DNA from: Galerina marginata
Lineage: Eukaryota; Basidiomycota; Agaricomycetes; Agaricales; Galerinaceae
Reading direction: 5' to 3'
NCBI GenBank assembly: GCA_023014335.1
Contig: JAECYW010000003.1
Span: forward strand, 372,001 to 436,000
Length of the DNA stretch: 64,000 nucleotides
Shown here: positions 48,677-59,904 of the stretch, piece by piece
How the letters are laid out: every line of letters starts with the position of its first letter
Position numbering within the stretch: position 1 is the first letter of the stretch
Notes under the pieces: generated by a model
Told to the model about the DNA's origin: nothing
Database searches by the model: none
Seen by the model: only the letters and a program-made list of their open reading frames with translations
Translations under genes and position numbers: made by a program

Positions 48677-49801
48677 ACTCTGGCATCGACAGTAAACAAT
48701 ATTGACAATTGTCTACAGCAACTTTCAACCATTGGATATTATTAGCCTGACTGTTTCCTAAAACTTGGGTATCCTCGCTCGCTCCAATGCATCACCAACC
48801 AGGCTCCTAATATTTGGGTATCGCAGCGTCTTTCGGACACCCTGTAAGTCAGGATCCGAGAGTGTGGGCCGGGAAGTGCTTCGCACTTTCACCCACATTG
48901 CTCTTCTGCATCTTTGCTAGCCTTTTACTCTTGCTTATGAACCTGCATACTTCTTCATGACGCAAGGCTGTGAGCGCCGTCAAAGATGGTGTTCGAAAGA
49001 ATTTACCGGAAACGTTATCAGGATATCGTCAAAGGTTCCAACCAAAGTCAAGCTCCGAGTTGGAATGCTTTTATGGCATTAACGCGCTGCCGTAGGCGAC
49101 CTAGGAGATGCACACACGAAAAGATCAAGCTACTCGGATTAGGACAAATGAGCGAAGAGGGTAAGTAAACAAAGAGGGTAACGTGCCTTGGGAATTTCCC
49201 TCATTATTCGCTTGCATCTGTTCAAACGAGAGAGCATCAACTGTGTTTCTCGGAAATTCATCCAAAGACCTAGGATAATGGGAACTTCAAACGACAAATC
49301 CCCCAGGTGTTACTCAGAAGGTGAAGCCAAATTTATGACCTAGAAACCACGTCCATATGTTTGACATAGGTGGGCAACAACCAGAAAGCAAGGTGAAGCA
49401 ACGACGGCTTCACATCGTCATCCACGGTTGTGTATCCATGCATCCAGATGAAGTGGTTTCAGGACATGCAGCTTTAGAAAACGAAAAGAGGAGTATGGGG
49501 GAATATGAATAGAAAGGAGGTGAAGAGAGAATTCATAAAACCGATGGCTCGTGAACTGCACCATCGGGCAAAAATAAAATTGAGAACGAGAATCAACGGA
49601 CATCGTCCCACTAGCCGTGTTCTAGATGTTTTGTCTCAATGACGTAAGGAAGGAGGTCTACGCACCCGTCTAATCATGAAAGACGGAAAAAGTTGCGACC
49701 GAAATCTTGAAGGTCTATCCAAAAAAACCTTATCCGAGCTAGTTCATAACTGAGAATAGGGCAAACAAAATGTTGCGAGAAGAGGATCTCACCTACTTGA
49801 C
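48677..49801. other. No confident gene
   Basis: One plus-strand exon-like frame (48,986-49,165, MVFERIYRKRYQDIVKGS ... SEEG) is followed by a GTAAGT donor, but no second exon could be joined. Nothing else was seen up to the chromovirus LTR. Confidence 0.35.
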
Positions 49802-49974
49802 TGTCAGCGTCGCAGAAGGAAAAGGCTGAAATGATAATATAGCGGTGAATAGACCAGCGTAAGACTAAAGAGTATCTACGGAAAACGGAAGACTATATAC
49901 TACGAGAGTCAGACATAGTGCTATAAAGAGAAATAAGAGAGATAAGATAAGATAAGCCGATCATTTTCTGACAT
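49802..49974 (-). repeat. 3' LTR of the chromovirus, 173 bp
   Basis: On the minus strand it starts TGTCAG, right after the polypurine tract AAAGGAGGGGGTAA (plus 49,975-49,988), and ends CTGACA at 49,802. The short inverted ends TGTCAG/CTGACA are the usual LTR form. A TATA-like GTATATAG lies within. The adjacent five bases TTGAC (49,797-49,801) would be the target duplication, but its partner is beyond the right edge of the window. Confidence 0.7.
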
Positions 49975-50230
49975 TACCCCCTCCTTTAGAACGAGTTTTG
50001 TACTCGTTCAAAACTCGTTTGGCATGCGTGAGATTATCTTCTGTCAACCACTCATTCTCTTCTATCGGAAAACCCTTCCACTTTACCAAGTACTGCTTCT
50101 TCCCTCTCCTGACGCGGTCATCCAGAATTTCTTCGACTTCTTGTTCAGGCTCTCCATCTATGAGGTCGGGTGGCGGTGGTTCTACGTGCGGGCGATCTCC
50201 TCGGCAGTCACCTATGGTAGGTGGGATCAT
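49961..50230 (-). CDS. Chromodomain end of Ty3/gypsy pol, detached
   Basis: Contains PPPPDLIDGEPEQEVEEILD, then RRGKKQYLVKWKGFPIEENE and a W-L-T-E-D-N-L helix start. This is a classic chromodomain with the aromatic Y, W and W positions present. In chromoviruses it forms the C-terminus of integrase and is thought to steer insertion toward marked chromatin. The rest of pol is at 59,905-63,765, on the same strand and order. The two parts are separated by the 9.66-kb element at 50,235-59,894. A stop (TAG) also lies near the junction unless a short GTAGCT...CATAG gap is spliced out. Confidence 0.85.
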   Translation of the reverse strand: MIPPTIGDCRGDRPHVEPPPPDLIDGEPEQEVEEILDDRVRRGKKQYLVKWKGFPIEENEWLTEDNLTHAKRVLNEYKTRSKGGGNVRK

Positions 50231-51260
50231 GTATGAACCCTAGGATGTGGCCTAAGTAAAGTGATACGTCCACAAGGGCCCTGGGCCAAGTTAGCAAACT
50301 GCCTAAGACCATGGTTTAGGTAGATATAACATGCCGGGGGTGCCGGGGAGGGTGCTGGGGCTGCTGCTGGGGGCGGGAAATGGTAAACATATGTAAACAA
50401 TGCAGGAATGGGGCTCTGGAACTGTAATTTGGCTCCTGCTCGCTGTTGGGGGCGGATTCGGGCGGGGAAAAAACATAATCAGGGTCAAATAATATTTATG
50501 CACCCATCCCCGCCATTTGCGCGCCTCCAGGGTTGCGGGGATGGATGGATTGGCGCGGATGACTATGGATGACGCAGTCCAAAAATAGACGCGCACATCA
50601 ACATCCCGGAAAGAAATTACAAAAATAGATTTGATGGATCATTATTCCGAATTCGTCGTCAGGCACTCGGCACATTAAAGAAAATATAAAAATAGATTTG
50701 ATACATCATTTTTCCGCATTCGTCGTCAGGCACTTAAATCTGTGCCTCTTTATCAATTAGATTAGATGCGGCCTTTCTTATCAGTTAGATTAGATGTCGA
50801 CACTTTCAGATTTGTTTTATAAATAGAATGGTTGAATTTTGCGCGCCGGCCCTCCTTCTGTTGGATATTTACTGAATAGATCAGGTATATATGCAGTATC
50901 ACTTGTATTGAGCCCAATGATATAGCTTTTGCCCTCGAAATCCGACGCGAAGAGGGTGGATGGCATACAGCTCATCCGGATGAGCTTTCGAACCACCTTC
51001 CGCATTCAGATGAGCGCGCGAATGCTCCTCCGAAAATGTGCTATAAATAGATTTCGTTGATTTCCCCTCGTTTTTGCCCTCCCCCGTACTCAATATGCCC
51101 GTCCCGCCATATTTAAGTTCAGATCTGTAATCTACAGGTAAAGACAAATCTAACAGTACTAATTTTGTGTAGAAACTCCTGCAGCAAGCTTACTAATTTT
51201 GTCCATTTTCTTAATGGGCGTGCTTTCCTCATAAAATATGCTGTACTCAATTGAATTTTA

Positions 51261-52560
51261 TTGTTTACTACAAAATACAATACTCTACGTAGATATTCGT
51301 ACAGCGAGCAGGAGGAGGAGAGGCGGTGGAGTGGAGAGGTGGAGTGGAGAGGTGGTCAGAGGGGGAGCAGCGGCAGTGGTTGGTGGGTGAATAACAGCGG
51401 CGGGCAGGGTGTCGCTCCCCCGCGCGTACATTCACGCGAGCCGCCATGCCGTTCGTCGTCGTCGTCGTCGCTCCTGGGTGATGGTGGAGAGGGGAGCACG
51501 GTGACGGTGCGGGTCAACGGGCGAGTGGTGGTAGCGGACAGGCTGACGGCCTTGGCTGGTGTTTGACTCGAGCTGCTCTGGTTCCTCTTCCTCGTCCAGA
51601 GCCCTGGTGATAAGCAGGCGACGACGATGGTTCCTGGCCTGCAGCGGATGTGGCATGGGAGCAGGTACCAGCACCAGCAGCGAGATGCTGCTAGTGCCTC
51701 GGTGCGACCGCGAACCTACAGACGACAGCAACGACAACGGTGCCGCTGTTCGTGCTGTCGCCGCTTCACCAGCAACAGCCTTCGAGGCCGTAACCCACCA
51801 GCAACTGCACATTAGGACTCTGCCGGTGGTGGAAAACCGACATCGCCACCTGTGCTGGTTCTGATGGTGCCAAAACCGACGCCGGCGTCGCACTGCTGCG
51901 GTGCTGGCAATGCCGACTTTCGTGCCACCACGCTGCATGCGCCGCCGCTCTTGTCCTCACAACAATGTCGTCTCCAAGCCATAGCCCACGGGTATCGTGG
52001 GCCATGAGCTAGGATATGATGCACTGGGAGTGGGAAGAAAAGGCTCGGGTGAGGGCTGGCAAGCTCACGAATGGCATGGCAGAAGGCCCCCGTTTGTGTG
52101 CCAGCCTCAGTCCATGGCGCGGTGTTGGGTGATGGGCAGGGAACCGGTAGGCGGCGGCGGTACGACTCCTCTGGGTGGCGACTTGGAGAGACGTCGGCGG
52201 TCGTCAAAGGGAGGGGACAGTGCAGGCTAGCCCGGCTAGCCGGTTGGCGAACAGACAGCGGTGGCGACTTGGAGAGACGTCGGCGGTCGTCAAAGGGAGG
52301 GGACAGTGCAGGCTAGCCCGGCTAGCCGGTTGGCGAACAGACAGCGGTGGCGGCTGCGACAGAGGGGGGTCGCGATTCCTCAGAGGAGGTAACGACGCTC
52401 TCGTCGTCATTCCTGTAGGGAGATGGTTAAAGCGCGTGGAGATGGAGGGAAAGGAAAGCAGCCCGAGCCGCGAGACTCGAGCTGACGCGTACCGGGCGGG
52501 TCTCCCTCTTCTAGGGCCTCCCCTTGTGTTTCCAATCCCCCCTCTAACCTCCTGAGTCAA
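51261..52560. other. Interior of the 9.66-kb element: GC-rich, low coding evidence
   Basis: GC-rich sequence with GTCGTCGTC, GGTGGAGTGGAGA and CAGCAG-type short repeats, open in several frames at once on both strands. This pattern fits low-complexity composition rather than a gene. It contains the 86-bp tandem duplication listed separately. Confidence 0.45.
52174..52345. repeat. Perfect 86-bp tandem duplication
   Basis: The unit starting GGTGGCGACTTGGAGAGACG and ending GGCGAACAGACAGC occurs twice head to tail (52,174-52,259 and 52,260-52,345) with no difference that I can see. This implies a very recent duplication. The open frame across it repeats a 29-residue block, shifted because 86 is not a multiple of three. 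Confidence 0.9.
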
Positions 52561-53155
52561 CCCTCAGCTCTCTAGGGCACGCGACGGCGTCGTTTCGGCC
52601 CCATTGCCGGCCTACATCCTTTTTTGCAGGGAGAGGCACACGGCAGTGGTTGGTTGTGGAGCGGTAGGGACCCTCCAGGTTGAACCAGTGGTATCCCCGG
52701 GCTCGAGGATTCACTCCCAGTAAGAACCGGTTCTGCGCCACGCCGTGTAAGTCCGGTCGAATCCGAAATCACAGAACAGCACAGAGCGGCTCGTCAGAAA
52801 TCCCCCCATTTCGTGATCATCTGAGAGAGTACATTCTTTGTTTTCCGTAGAAGCACCTATTTATCTGCTTGGTTCTGCTCAGATCTGAGGTGGTCTGGGC
52901 AATTCTGGGATCGTCTGTCTGAGAGAAATCATCTAATTATCTGCACATATCTGTGCGTATCTGCGTACATCTGCGGTAATAGTGGCTAATCTGCAAGCTA
53001 ATTTACAACAATGCTACGGAGTCCATATCACGATCGAGCAGTCCGGTACTTGGTTTAATGGCACAGGCAAAAGTAAGAGTTGACGAACTTTAACATCGCA
53101 ACTTTCTGGCAGTGGGGAGTTTCCTAGGGAGAAGTTCTCGCATTCGAAGTTTGAC

Positions 53156-53726
53156 CTACAATGATGCGGCTTTCTTTTGACGGGAGAGGACTTCGTATTT
53201 CTAGGAAATAGGCGAGCTTTTGCGAGAGGGCAAGGGAATGAAATACATACCTTAACGGTGGCTTTACCGAGCGCGTCATAAACTTCCTTGAACTCGGAAA
53301 ACGTGAGGAATACACACAAATTCACAAGATTCCAGGAAACTTACCAAGTCATACCATGCCAACGTCATTCCGCCAGTGTCTCGTCGACAAATAAGATGCT
53401 TGTGGATGCGATTGGGCTGGAAATTATGCATTAGCGAGTGTGCAGCTGGTAGTTTTTTCGAGATGTACTTACCCAAGGGCCTGAGCCTGAGGAAGCCGAC
53501 TTAGAAGGGCGGCGAACCTGGTAGAGTCAATTTTAGCAAGAAGTCCACGCATGAATACAGAAATTTACCTCATCATCGGCGCTGCGTGCCATAGAGACAA
53601 TGTTCGAGGCGAAAACTTGATTTGGGATGACTATATGCGGGGGGATTAGGATATATGCGTCGAAATAACGGAATGCGTACCATTTCTTGGGAGTTCGAAC
53701 ATTGGGAAGGCGCCGCTGCAACGCAT
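53156..53726 (-). CDS. Spliced gene of unknown function inside the 9.66-kb element
   Basis: Six exons join in phase: 53681-53726, 53569-53630, 53473-53517, 53345-53416, 53251-53292 and 53156-53200. All five introns are GT-AG and 50-56 bp long. From the ATG at 53,726 the product is 103 aa. Segments include VIPNQVFASNIVSMARSADD, KSASSGSGPW, HKHLICRRDTGGMTLAWYDL, FKEVYDALGKATVK and KYEVLSRQKKAASL before a TAG stop. The frame is open upstream of the ATG, and an ATG-rich region with a TATA box (about 54,158) lies further up, so more 5' exons are likely. I do not recognise the family. It could be a gene carried by the element or a captured host gene. Confidence 0.65.
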
Positions 53727-54151
53727 GTCGCTCAGCAGTCCCTTATGGATTCTAAATGGTGTCTCACCAAAACCCAAACCGCCACTCATTGACTAGCCCG
53801 CCTGAAAAGGCGCATCCGCTCCCCCTTTGCCCTCAGATCGGATATGGCGGGTTTCTTGACAGCGAGAGTGGTTTACACATGTGCCGAACGTGTTGAATAG
53901 CTCGTGGAGCGTGTATAGGAAACAGGAAGGCAGGGTCCCTGGAGCTGCGATGAACTGTGGAGGGGGATGGTGATGGTACGGAAGAAAGAGTGGAACGATG
54001 GAATTGGGAAGCGAAGTTGAGAGTGGGCGAATTATCTCACGAAAACGGATATGATGGAAGGAAGACAAAGGTGGGCAAATCCCAGACTCAGAGAAATCTT
54101 TGGGTCGTTGGACAACTGAGCTGGACGTCATCGTCGGCGACAACGACTTTT

Positions 54152-54164
54152 CTAGTTCTATTTA
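54152..54164 (-). promoter_or_regulatory. Possible TATA box upstream of the spliced gene
   Basis: GATATAAATAGAAC on the minus strand lies about 430 bp upstream of the ATG at 53,726 and just upstream of other minus-strand ATGs (near 54,143 and 54,128). It would suit a transcription start near 54,125. Confidence 0.4.
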
Positions 54165-54349
54165 TATCCTCAAGTCGTGTCGAATCTGGAAGCGATTCGG
54201 ATTTGCTCGGACTGACTCGGCTCTGTACAGCTGTCTTCCACTTTCTCCAGAAAACAGCAGAACCGGTTTCCACTGGGATTCACTGCTGGCCCAACCCGGG
54301 GAAGAAGGTGGAAAGGTGGTGGGAGGACGGAGGAGGATTAGGTGAACGA

Positions 54350-55065
54350 TGAGATCAACGACGTTCGAACATCGTTGATCAACGGTTCGGGCGGAGTTTA
54401 AAATTCCGGACCGCGTGTTTCAGCCAGTTCCTCACAGTCGAGAACGTCGCTCAAGTGGGTTGTAGGTCCAGGTGAAGGTTGATAGGGATTAGAATGTATA
54501 CAACCTCTAATAAATACACTCATAAACCGGATCTACAGCTAAATAACAAAATGCTGATCGAAAACTCTAGATGTCAGGTAAATACACCCAACCGTTTGTG
54601 TGAGTGGTGATTTCGGGTTGTGAAATGCTCAACAGCTCAATCTACTTAGTTCTAACGGGTTCGAAGATGAAATAGACTTGTCAAATTTAATTTTGAGTCT
54701 GTTCAGTACATTCTAGATACTTTGAGGAAGGCAGTTCAGGGGAGAGATTAGCGAAGTCGTGAGTTTCTAGCGAGATGGAGTATATTCAATGAAATGTCAA
54801 CCTCATTTCGTGTCAAATCAAAGGTAATGTTACTACATTGTTGTGCAACTATGGGAGATGCTCGGAAAATGTCTGCATTAAATTCTAGTAACTATCTACT
54901 GTAACATAGCACCTTTATTTCTGCTTGGAATACATTTCACTGACTCCAATGAGCAAAAAGTCGAACGCGAACATCCGTTGATCACCACGCGCGGGTGTTC
55001 GATTTCGATACACCTGCATTGTAGGTCGATATTCCTTAGCGGACAAGTTTAATAAGCTTAACATT
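54350..55065. other. Interior of the 9.66-kb element, no gene seen
   Basis: AT-rich sequence without open frames of note. No motif could be assigned. Confidence 0.4.
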
Positions 55066-55099
55066 ATGTATAATAAAACATCCCGAACGTTAAATTACT

Positions 55100-56620
55100 T
55101 CCTACAATTCATGGCAACACTTTCCGAGACGCCTTCGACGACGACCAAGATCCCGAAATTGACCGGGCCGGAAGACCCAACCAATCGCGTCGCGTTCCGA
55201 AAGCGGCATCAACAGCCATCAGTGCGGTTGATCTTGCCTCTCAACCACCACCACTGCCCTTTCCTGCTCCCCCACCCACTCCTCAAGACCCTCGAACTGC
55301 CTAGTAAGTCTTTTTTATTGCTAATATTCACTTTTTAACTAACTTTACATCTTTTAACCAGGTTTCACGGGGCGAATGAACACGAAACAACGTGCTACCG
55401 CGTCGTGAGCCCCCCCTCCAACCTGAGGGCTGTGGGCCGGCGTCTGGATAGGCGGGCTGGGATTAGGGGGTGGAAGAAAGACAAGGGGAGACCCATGGTG
55501 TGGGAGACCCGCCAGGTCCGTCGCGAGACGAGTCTACGAACTCATATCGCTTCATCGTCTTCCCACCGCCCCCTGTTCATTCACCGACCTCAGCCACACC
55601 GCCAGAGCCTCGTCGTTAGCCCCCGCCGCTACCTGTTAGCCCCCACCCTCGATGTCGACCCCCACCCCCAATCGAAATGAGCAGCAGCAGTGCTGCTTGC
55701 CTGCGCGACGACAACGGGCAGGACGCCAGCAGGACGTCAGCGCAGGGTCCCTGCTGGTCTTCTGGGATCCGAGGACGTGGAGGCAGAGCAGCAGCACGTA
55801 CTTGTGCTGCTTCTCGGGCTCGTTACTCACCCACCGCCTCCCTTCGACACGATTCCGCGTCGAGGCAGGTTTGGCGTGCCACCACACCCACTGTCGCATG
55901 CCCCAGCCGGCGCCGTTCAAGCCAACAGCGGATGAATGCGGTGCGAGGGAGCCGTGTGCGAGGAGCAGTAGCCCTGTGCTACTGCTCGTTGGCTGCGGGT
56001 GGGGCGGGCTGAGGGGCGGGCACCACCACTACTACCCAGTCGTGCTGTTGCTAGCGCTCCCGCTCGAGCGGCAGATAGAGAAAGGAGGAGGCAGGACGAA
56101 CCGTGTGGTTCGTCCTGTCATTCCAAGCTCCGTTCGACGAGCCCATCGCGACGCCGCCCTCCTGACCATCCTTACCCGTGACCAGCCGCCGCCGATTCAT
56201 CCCATCATGCCGCCCCATCGACTCCGTCACACCAGACACACCCTCTTCACTGCAACCGCCATGGCATTCGACCCAGTTCCACCAAGAACGAGGATCCCGT
56301 GTGAATGGGAGTGAGGCGATCGCGGAGGGAGCAACGACGGCAGCTAGGCCTTGACGGCTCGCGGCTCTCGACGGAGCCTTCGCTTATCGACCGCGGCAGG
56401 CTGCCAGCCACTCGTAGAGGAGCGGGCGACCCCACGAGTACGATTCGCATTCGTCACCGTCGCTCGCCCTCGAACGAGCGTGACTCTGCCCCCTTTTTCA
56501 TCGCTTTACCACTCCCCACTGCTGCTCCTAGTCTTGTATCTACCACTAGGTACTAAGGTAGTTTACTTGTTGTTGTTATTTATCGTAGCACATAAATATA
56601 ATATCTGTTTATTTCACTAA
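55100..56620 (+). pseudogene. Decayed spliced gene shared with the nested 2.26-kb element
   Basis: A frame at about 55,128-55,302 reads FRDAFDDDQDPEIDRAGRPN, then a proline-rich PPPTPQDPRTA. It is followed by a clear intron (GTAAGT at 55,303 to TTTTAACCAG at about 55,361) and then FHGANEHETTCYRVV. The nested element at 57,106-59,363 has a diverged copy of the same sequence and intron (donor near 57,762, TTTTGACCAG near 57,819). Further similarity runs to about 56,160 and 58,560. Later parts are GC-rich and open in several frames, so no full model is offered. It may be the remnant of the protein gene common to these elements. Confidence 0.45.
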
Positions 56621-57102
56621 GAATGACTGGATACGAAATGTTTGGAGATTGATAAGTCTACAGGTGGTATTTTGCAATAAAAATTATACTGGTGGATTCA
56701 GATTTACTCGTATATTCCAGATGTGAACCCAAAAGTGGCGGGACGGCCAAATTGAGCAGGGGGTAAGGCAAAAACGGGGGGAAATACACGAAATCTATTT
56801 ATAGCACGTTCGCGGAGGAGCATTCGGGCGTTTCGTACGAATGCGGAATGTGGTTCGAAAGCTCATCCAGCTGAGCTGCGAGCCATCCACCCTCCTCCCG
56901 TCGGATTTCAAGCGTGAAACGCATACCATTAGGTTTATTATGAATAGTACTGCATGTCTACCTAGTCAACTAAGTAAATATCTATCAGGAGCATGGGCTG
57001 CGTGGGTAATGAACCATCCATTTATAAAGCCAAGCTGGGAGCGTGTAGGGATCTAATCTAATTGATAAGAATGTGTATCTAATCTATTGATAAAGAAGTA
57101 CA

Positions 57103-59366
57103 TATCACATCGGCACCTTTGGTCTGGAAAGGACCTTTCCAGACGTATCACCCAGGACGTAAAATATTTAAAATATAAATGAACATATCTGAAAGTCAAC
57201 CATTTTAAATATATCGCAATGTGGTAGATACATTGGCATTTGAAATGCCGAGCATCGTGGAATTAAAAATTCCAGGCCGACAAACATTTCAAGGGAAAAT
57301 CTCCGAGCCATGATGACCGGCATTTTAAATATAGGTGACGAAGGAAATAAAGAAAACATTTCAAATGAGAAATTCCCTTTCAAGGAGTCAGACACTTTAA
57401 GTGGCGAACAACATGAACGAAAAATTTCCATTTCAGATATAAATAAGTTTTACACAAAGACCTTCAGAATGCCATACATTTCAAGTGAAAAGGAGCTTTC
57501 CAGAAAGCGCCCACCCATCGCCCACTCATTGCCCACTCATTTCCCGCTCATTGTGCGCTCGTCAGCCACCCATCAGGTCGCTTTGCACGGCGGCGACGCC
57601 CGCTGACCTAACATATTCAATTTGACCGGGCCGGGAGATCCAACCAATTGCGTCGCGTTCCGAAATGCCATCAACGACATTGATGGCTGTTGATCTTGAC
57701 TCTCACCATCATCGCACCCCCCTGCTCGCCCACCCACTCCTCAAGACCCTCAAAGCGTGTGGTAAGTTTTTTATTGCTAATATTTACTTTGAAACTAACA
57801 TTATATCTTTTGACCAGCTTTCGCGACGCGAATGGAAGCTGAACGACGCGGTGCCACATCGTGAGCCCCCCCTCCAATCTGAGGGCTGTGGGCCAATGTG
57901 CGGACGGTGGAGGACGGTGGAGTAGATTAGTGGGGAGGTGGAATAGAAGAGGAGACCCAGATATGAGAGATCCACCAGGTGAGTCATGAAACGAGTCTAT
58001 GCCACTCGTTTCATTTACCTATTCCTCCGTGGTTCATCGATCCATCCCATCCAGGCCGCCTCAAACATCCCAATTCCCTTGTCGTCAACACCGATACATA
58101 CCGGCGTCCCCACTTCGACATCGATAACGGTTGGACCCCGACACCAAACACCGGCGCATGCGCGATGACGAGCAGCGGCATCGACGCCAGCAGGCCATTG
58201 CTGCGGCCTGCTGGTGTCGCTGGGATGTCTTCCGTCGTGGCAGGTCGACCACGTCTAGCACCTGCAGCACTCCCATGTCCCAGCCATCACCGTCGAGACG
58301 GCGACAAATGGAGGGGAAGTGAGCAGCCATGTGAGAGGAGTAGTAGTGTGCTGCTCTTCATCGGCTGCGCGGGTGGTGGGGACGGACAGGTGGGCACCAG
58401 CAACCAGCACCAGCACCCAGTTGTGCTGGTGTTCGCGCTCGCGCTCGAGCTGCGCCCTGCTCGCGGAGGAGATGAGACGAACAATACCGTTTGTCTCGTC
58501 GTTCCAACCTCCGTTCGACCGCATCGTTGCTCGCCCTGCCCACCATCGTTTCCTTTGGCCGCCCTGCCCACCCGGACTCATCTCGCCGTGGCCCACCATA
58601 TTCGACATCATCCTTGGACGAACTGAAGAGTAGGGGCGGCAGTACCACGTTGATGCTGCTGCTCAGGGTCACGGCGCCGGAGACGAAGCAAGCGGGACAG
58701 CTACGGCTGCGCCTCCGTATTCCTCCAATGCATTCGCCAACGCCTTCCGTCGCTGAGATCCTATATAATTACCCAAAAACTGTATTATGTAGTCCGTAGA
58801 AATGTATATGACATATAAAACATGATTAATAAATGATTTATACCATCAGTGAAAGTCAACACCAAGAAAGAATGACAACAAGGTCGCCGCTGTGCAAAGC
58901 GACCTGATGGGCGGCTGATGAGCGCACATTGAGCGGGCAATGAGCGGGCGATGGGTGGGCGCTTTCTGGAAAGCTCCTTTTCACTTGAAATGTATCTCAT
59001 TCTGAAGGGCTTTGTGTAAAACTCCTTTACATCTGAAATGGAAAATTTTCATTCACGTTGTTCGCCACTTAAAGTGTTTTACGCCTTGTAAGGGAAATTT
59101 CCATTTGAAATGTTTTCTTTATTTCCTTCGTCACCTATATTTAAAATGCCGGTCATCATGGCTCGGAGATTTTCCCTTGAAATGTTTGTCGGCCTGGAAT
59201 TTTTAATTCCACGATGCTCGGCACTTCAAATGCCGAGGTATTTACCACATAGCGATACATTTAAAATGGCTGACTCTCAGATATGTTCATTTATATTTTA
59301 AATATTTTACATCGTGGGTGGTACATCTGGAAAGGGCCTTTCCAGACCAAAGGTGCCGATGTGTAT
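57103..59366. mobile_element. 2.26-kb element with about 490-bp inverted repeats, CACAT ends
   Basis: The element spans 57,106-59,363. It starts CACATCGGCACCTTTGGTCT and ends with the inverse. Inverted similarity runs about 490 bp (57,106-57,601 and 58,880-59,363), including GGTGACGAAGGAAATAAAG and GCGCCCACCCATCGCCC. TAT flanks both ends (57,103-57,105 and 59,364-59,366). A CACNN terminus with a 3-bp duplication recalls CACTA-type elements, but no transposase is visible. It sits in the right arm of the 9.66-kb element, where ATTAGATTAGAT repeats occur. It shares interior sequence with its host element. Confidence 0.8.
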
Positions 59367-59904
59367 CTAATCTAATTGATGAAACAACAGGCACAGATCT
59401 ATGTGACAAATCCGGAACAATGAACCATCAAATCTATTTTTGCATTCATTTTGATGTGCCGAGTGCCTGACGACGAATTCGGAATAATGATCCATCAAAT
59501 CTATTTTTGTAATTTCTTTCCGGGATGTTGATGTGCGCGTCTATTTTTGGACTGCGTCATCCATAGCCATCCGCGCCAATCCATCCATCCCCGCAACCCT
59601 GGAGGCGCGCAAATGGCGGGGATGGGTGCATAAATATTATTTGACCCTGATTATGTTTTTTCCCCGCCCGAATCCGCCCCCAACAGCGAGCAGGAGCCAA
59701 ATTACAGTTCCAGAGCCCCATTCCTGCATTGTTTACATATGTTTACCATTTCCCGCCCCCAGCAGCAGCCCCAGCACCCTCCCTGGCACCCCCGGCATGT
59801 TATATCTACCTAAACCATGGTCTTAGGCAGTTTGCTAACTTAGCCCAGGGCCCTTGTGGACGTATCACTTTACTTAGGCCAGATCCTAGGGTTCATGTAT
59901 AATT

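Larger units (their letters stand above)
50229..59900. mobile_element. 9.66-kb element with long terminal inverted repeats
   Basis: The core spans 50,235-59,894. The left end starts GAACCCTAGGATGTGGCC and the right end, read inward, GAACCCTAGGATCTGGCC. Near-identity continues for several hundred bases (50,235-50,760 against 59,894-59,364). It then resumes as 50,817-51,150 against 57,105-56,711, because a 2.26-kb element sits in the right arm. The total arm is about 0.9 kb. ATGTAT lies directly outside both ends (50,229-50,234 and 59,895-59,900), but loose similarity extends about 20 bp further out, so the true ends and duplication are not settled. No transposase was recognised. Long-arm Mutator-like elements are one possibility. 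Confidence 0.85.

Noticed and set aside
51432..51938. 168-codon minus-strand frame and its plus-strand partners
   Set aside because: GC-rich low-complexity sequence open in several frames at once, with Arg/Ser/His-rich translation and no splice support.
55652..56314. 220-codon plus-strand frame
   Set aside because: Overlaps other long frames in both directions within GC-rich decayed transposon sequence. The diverged copy at 58 kb does not keep the frame convincingly.
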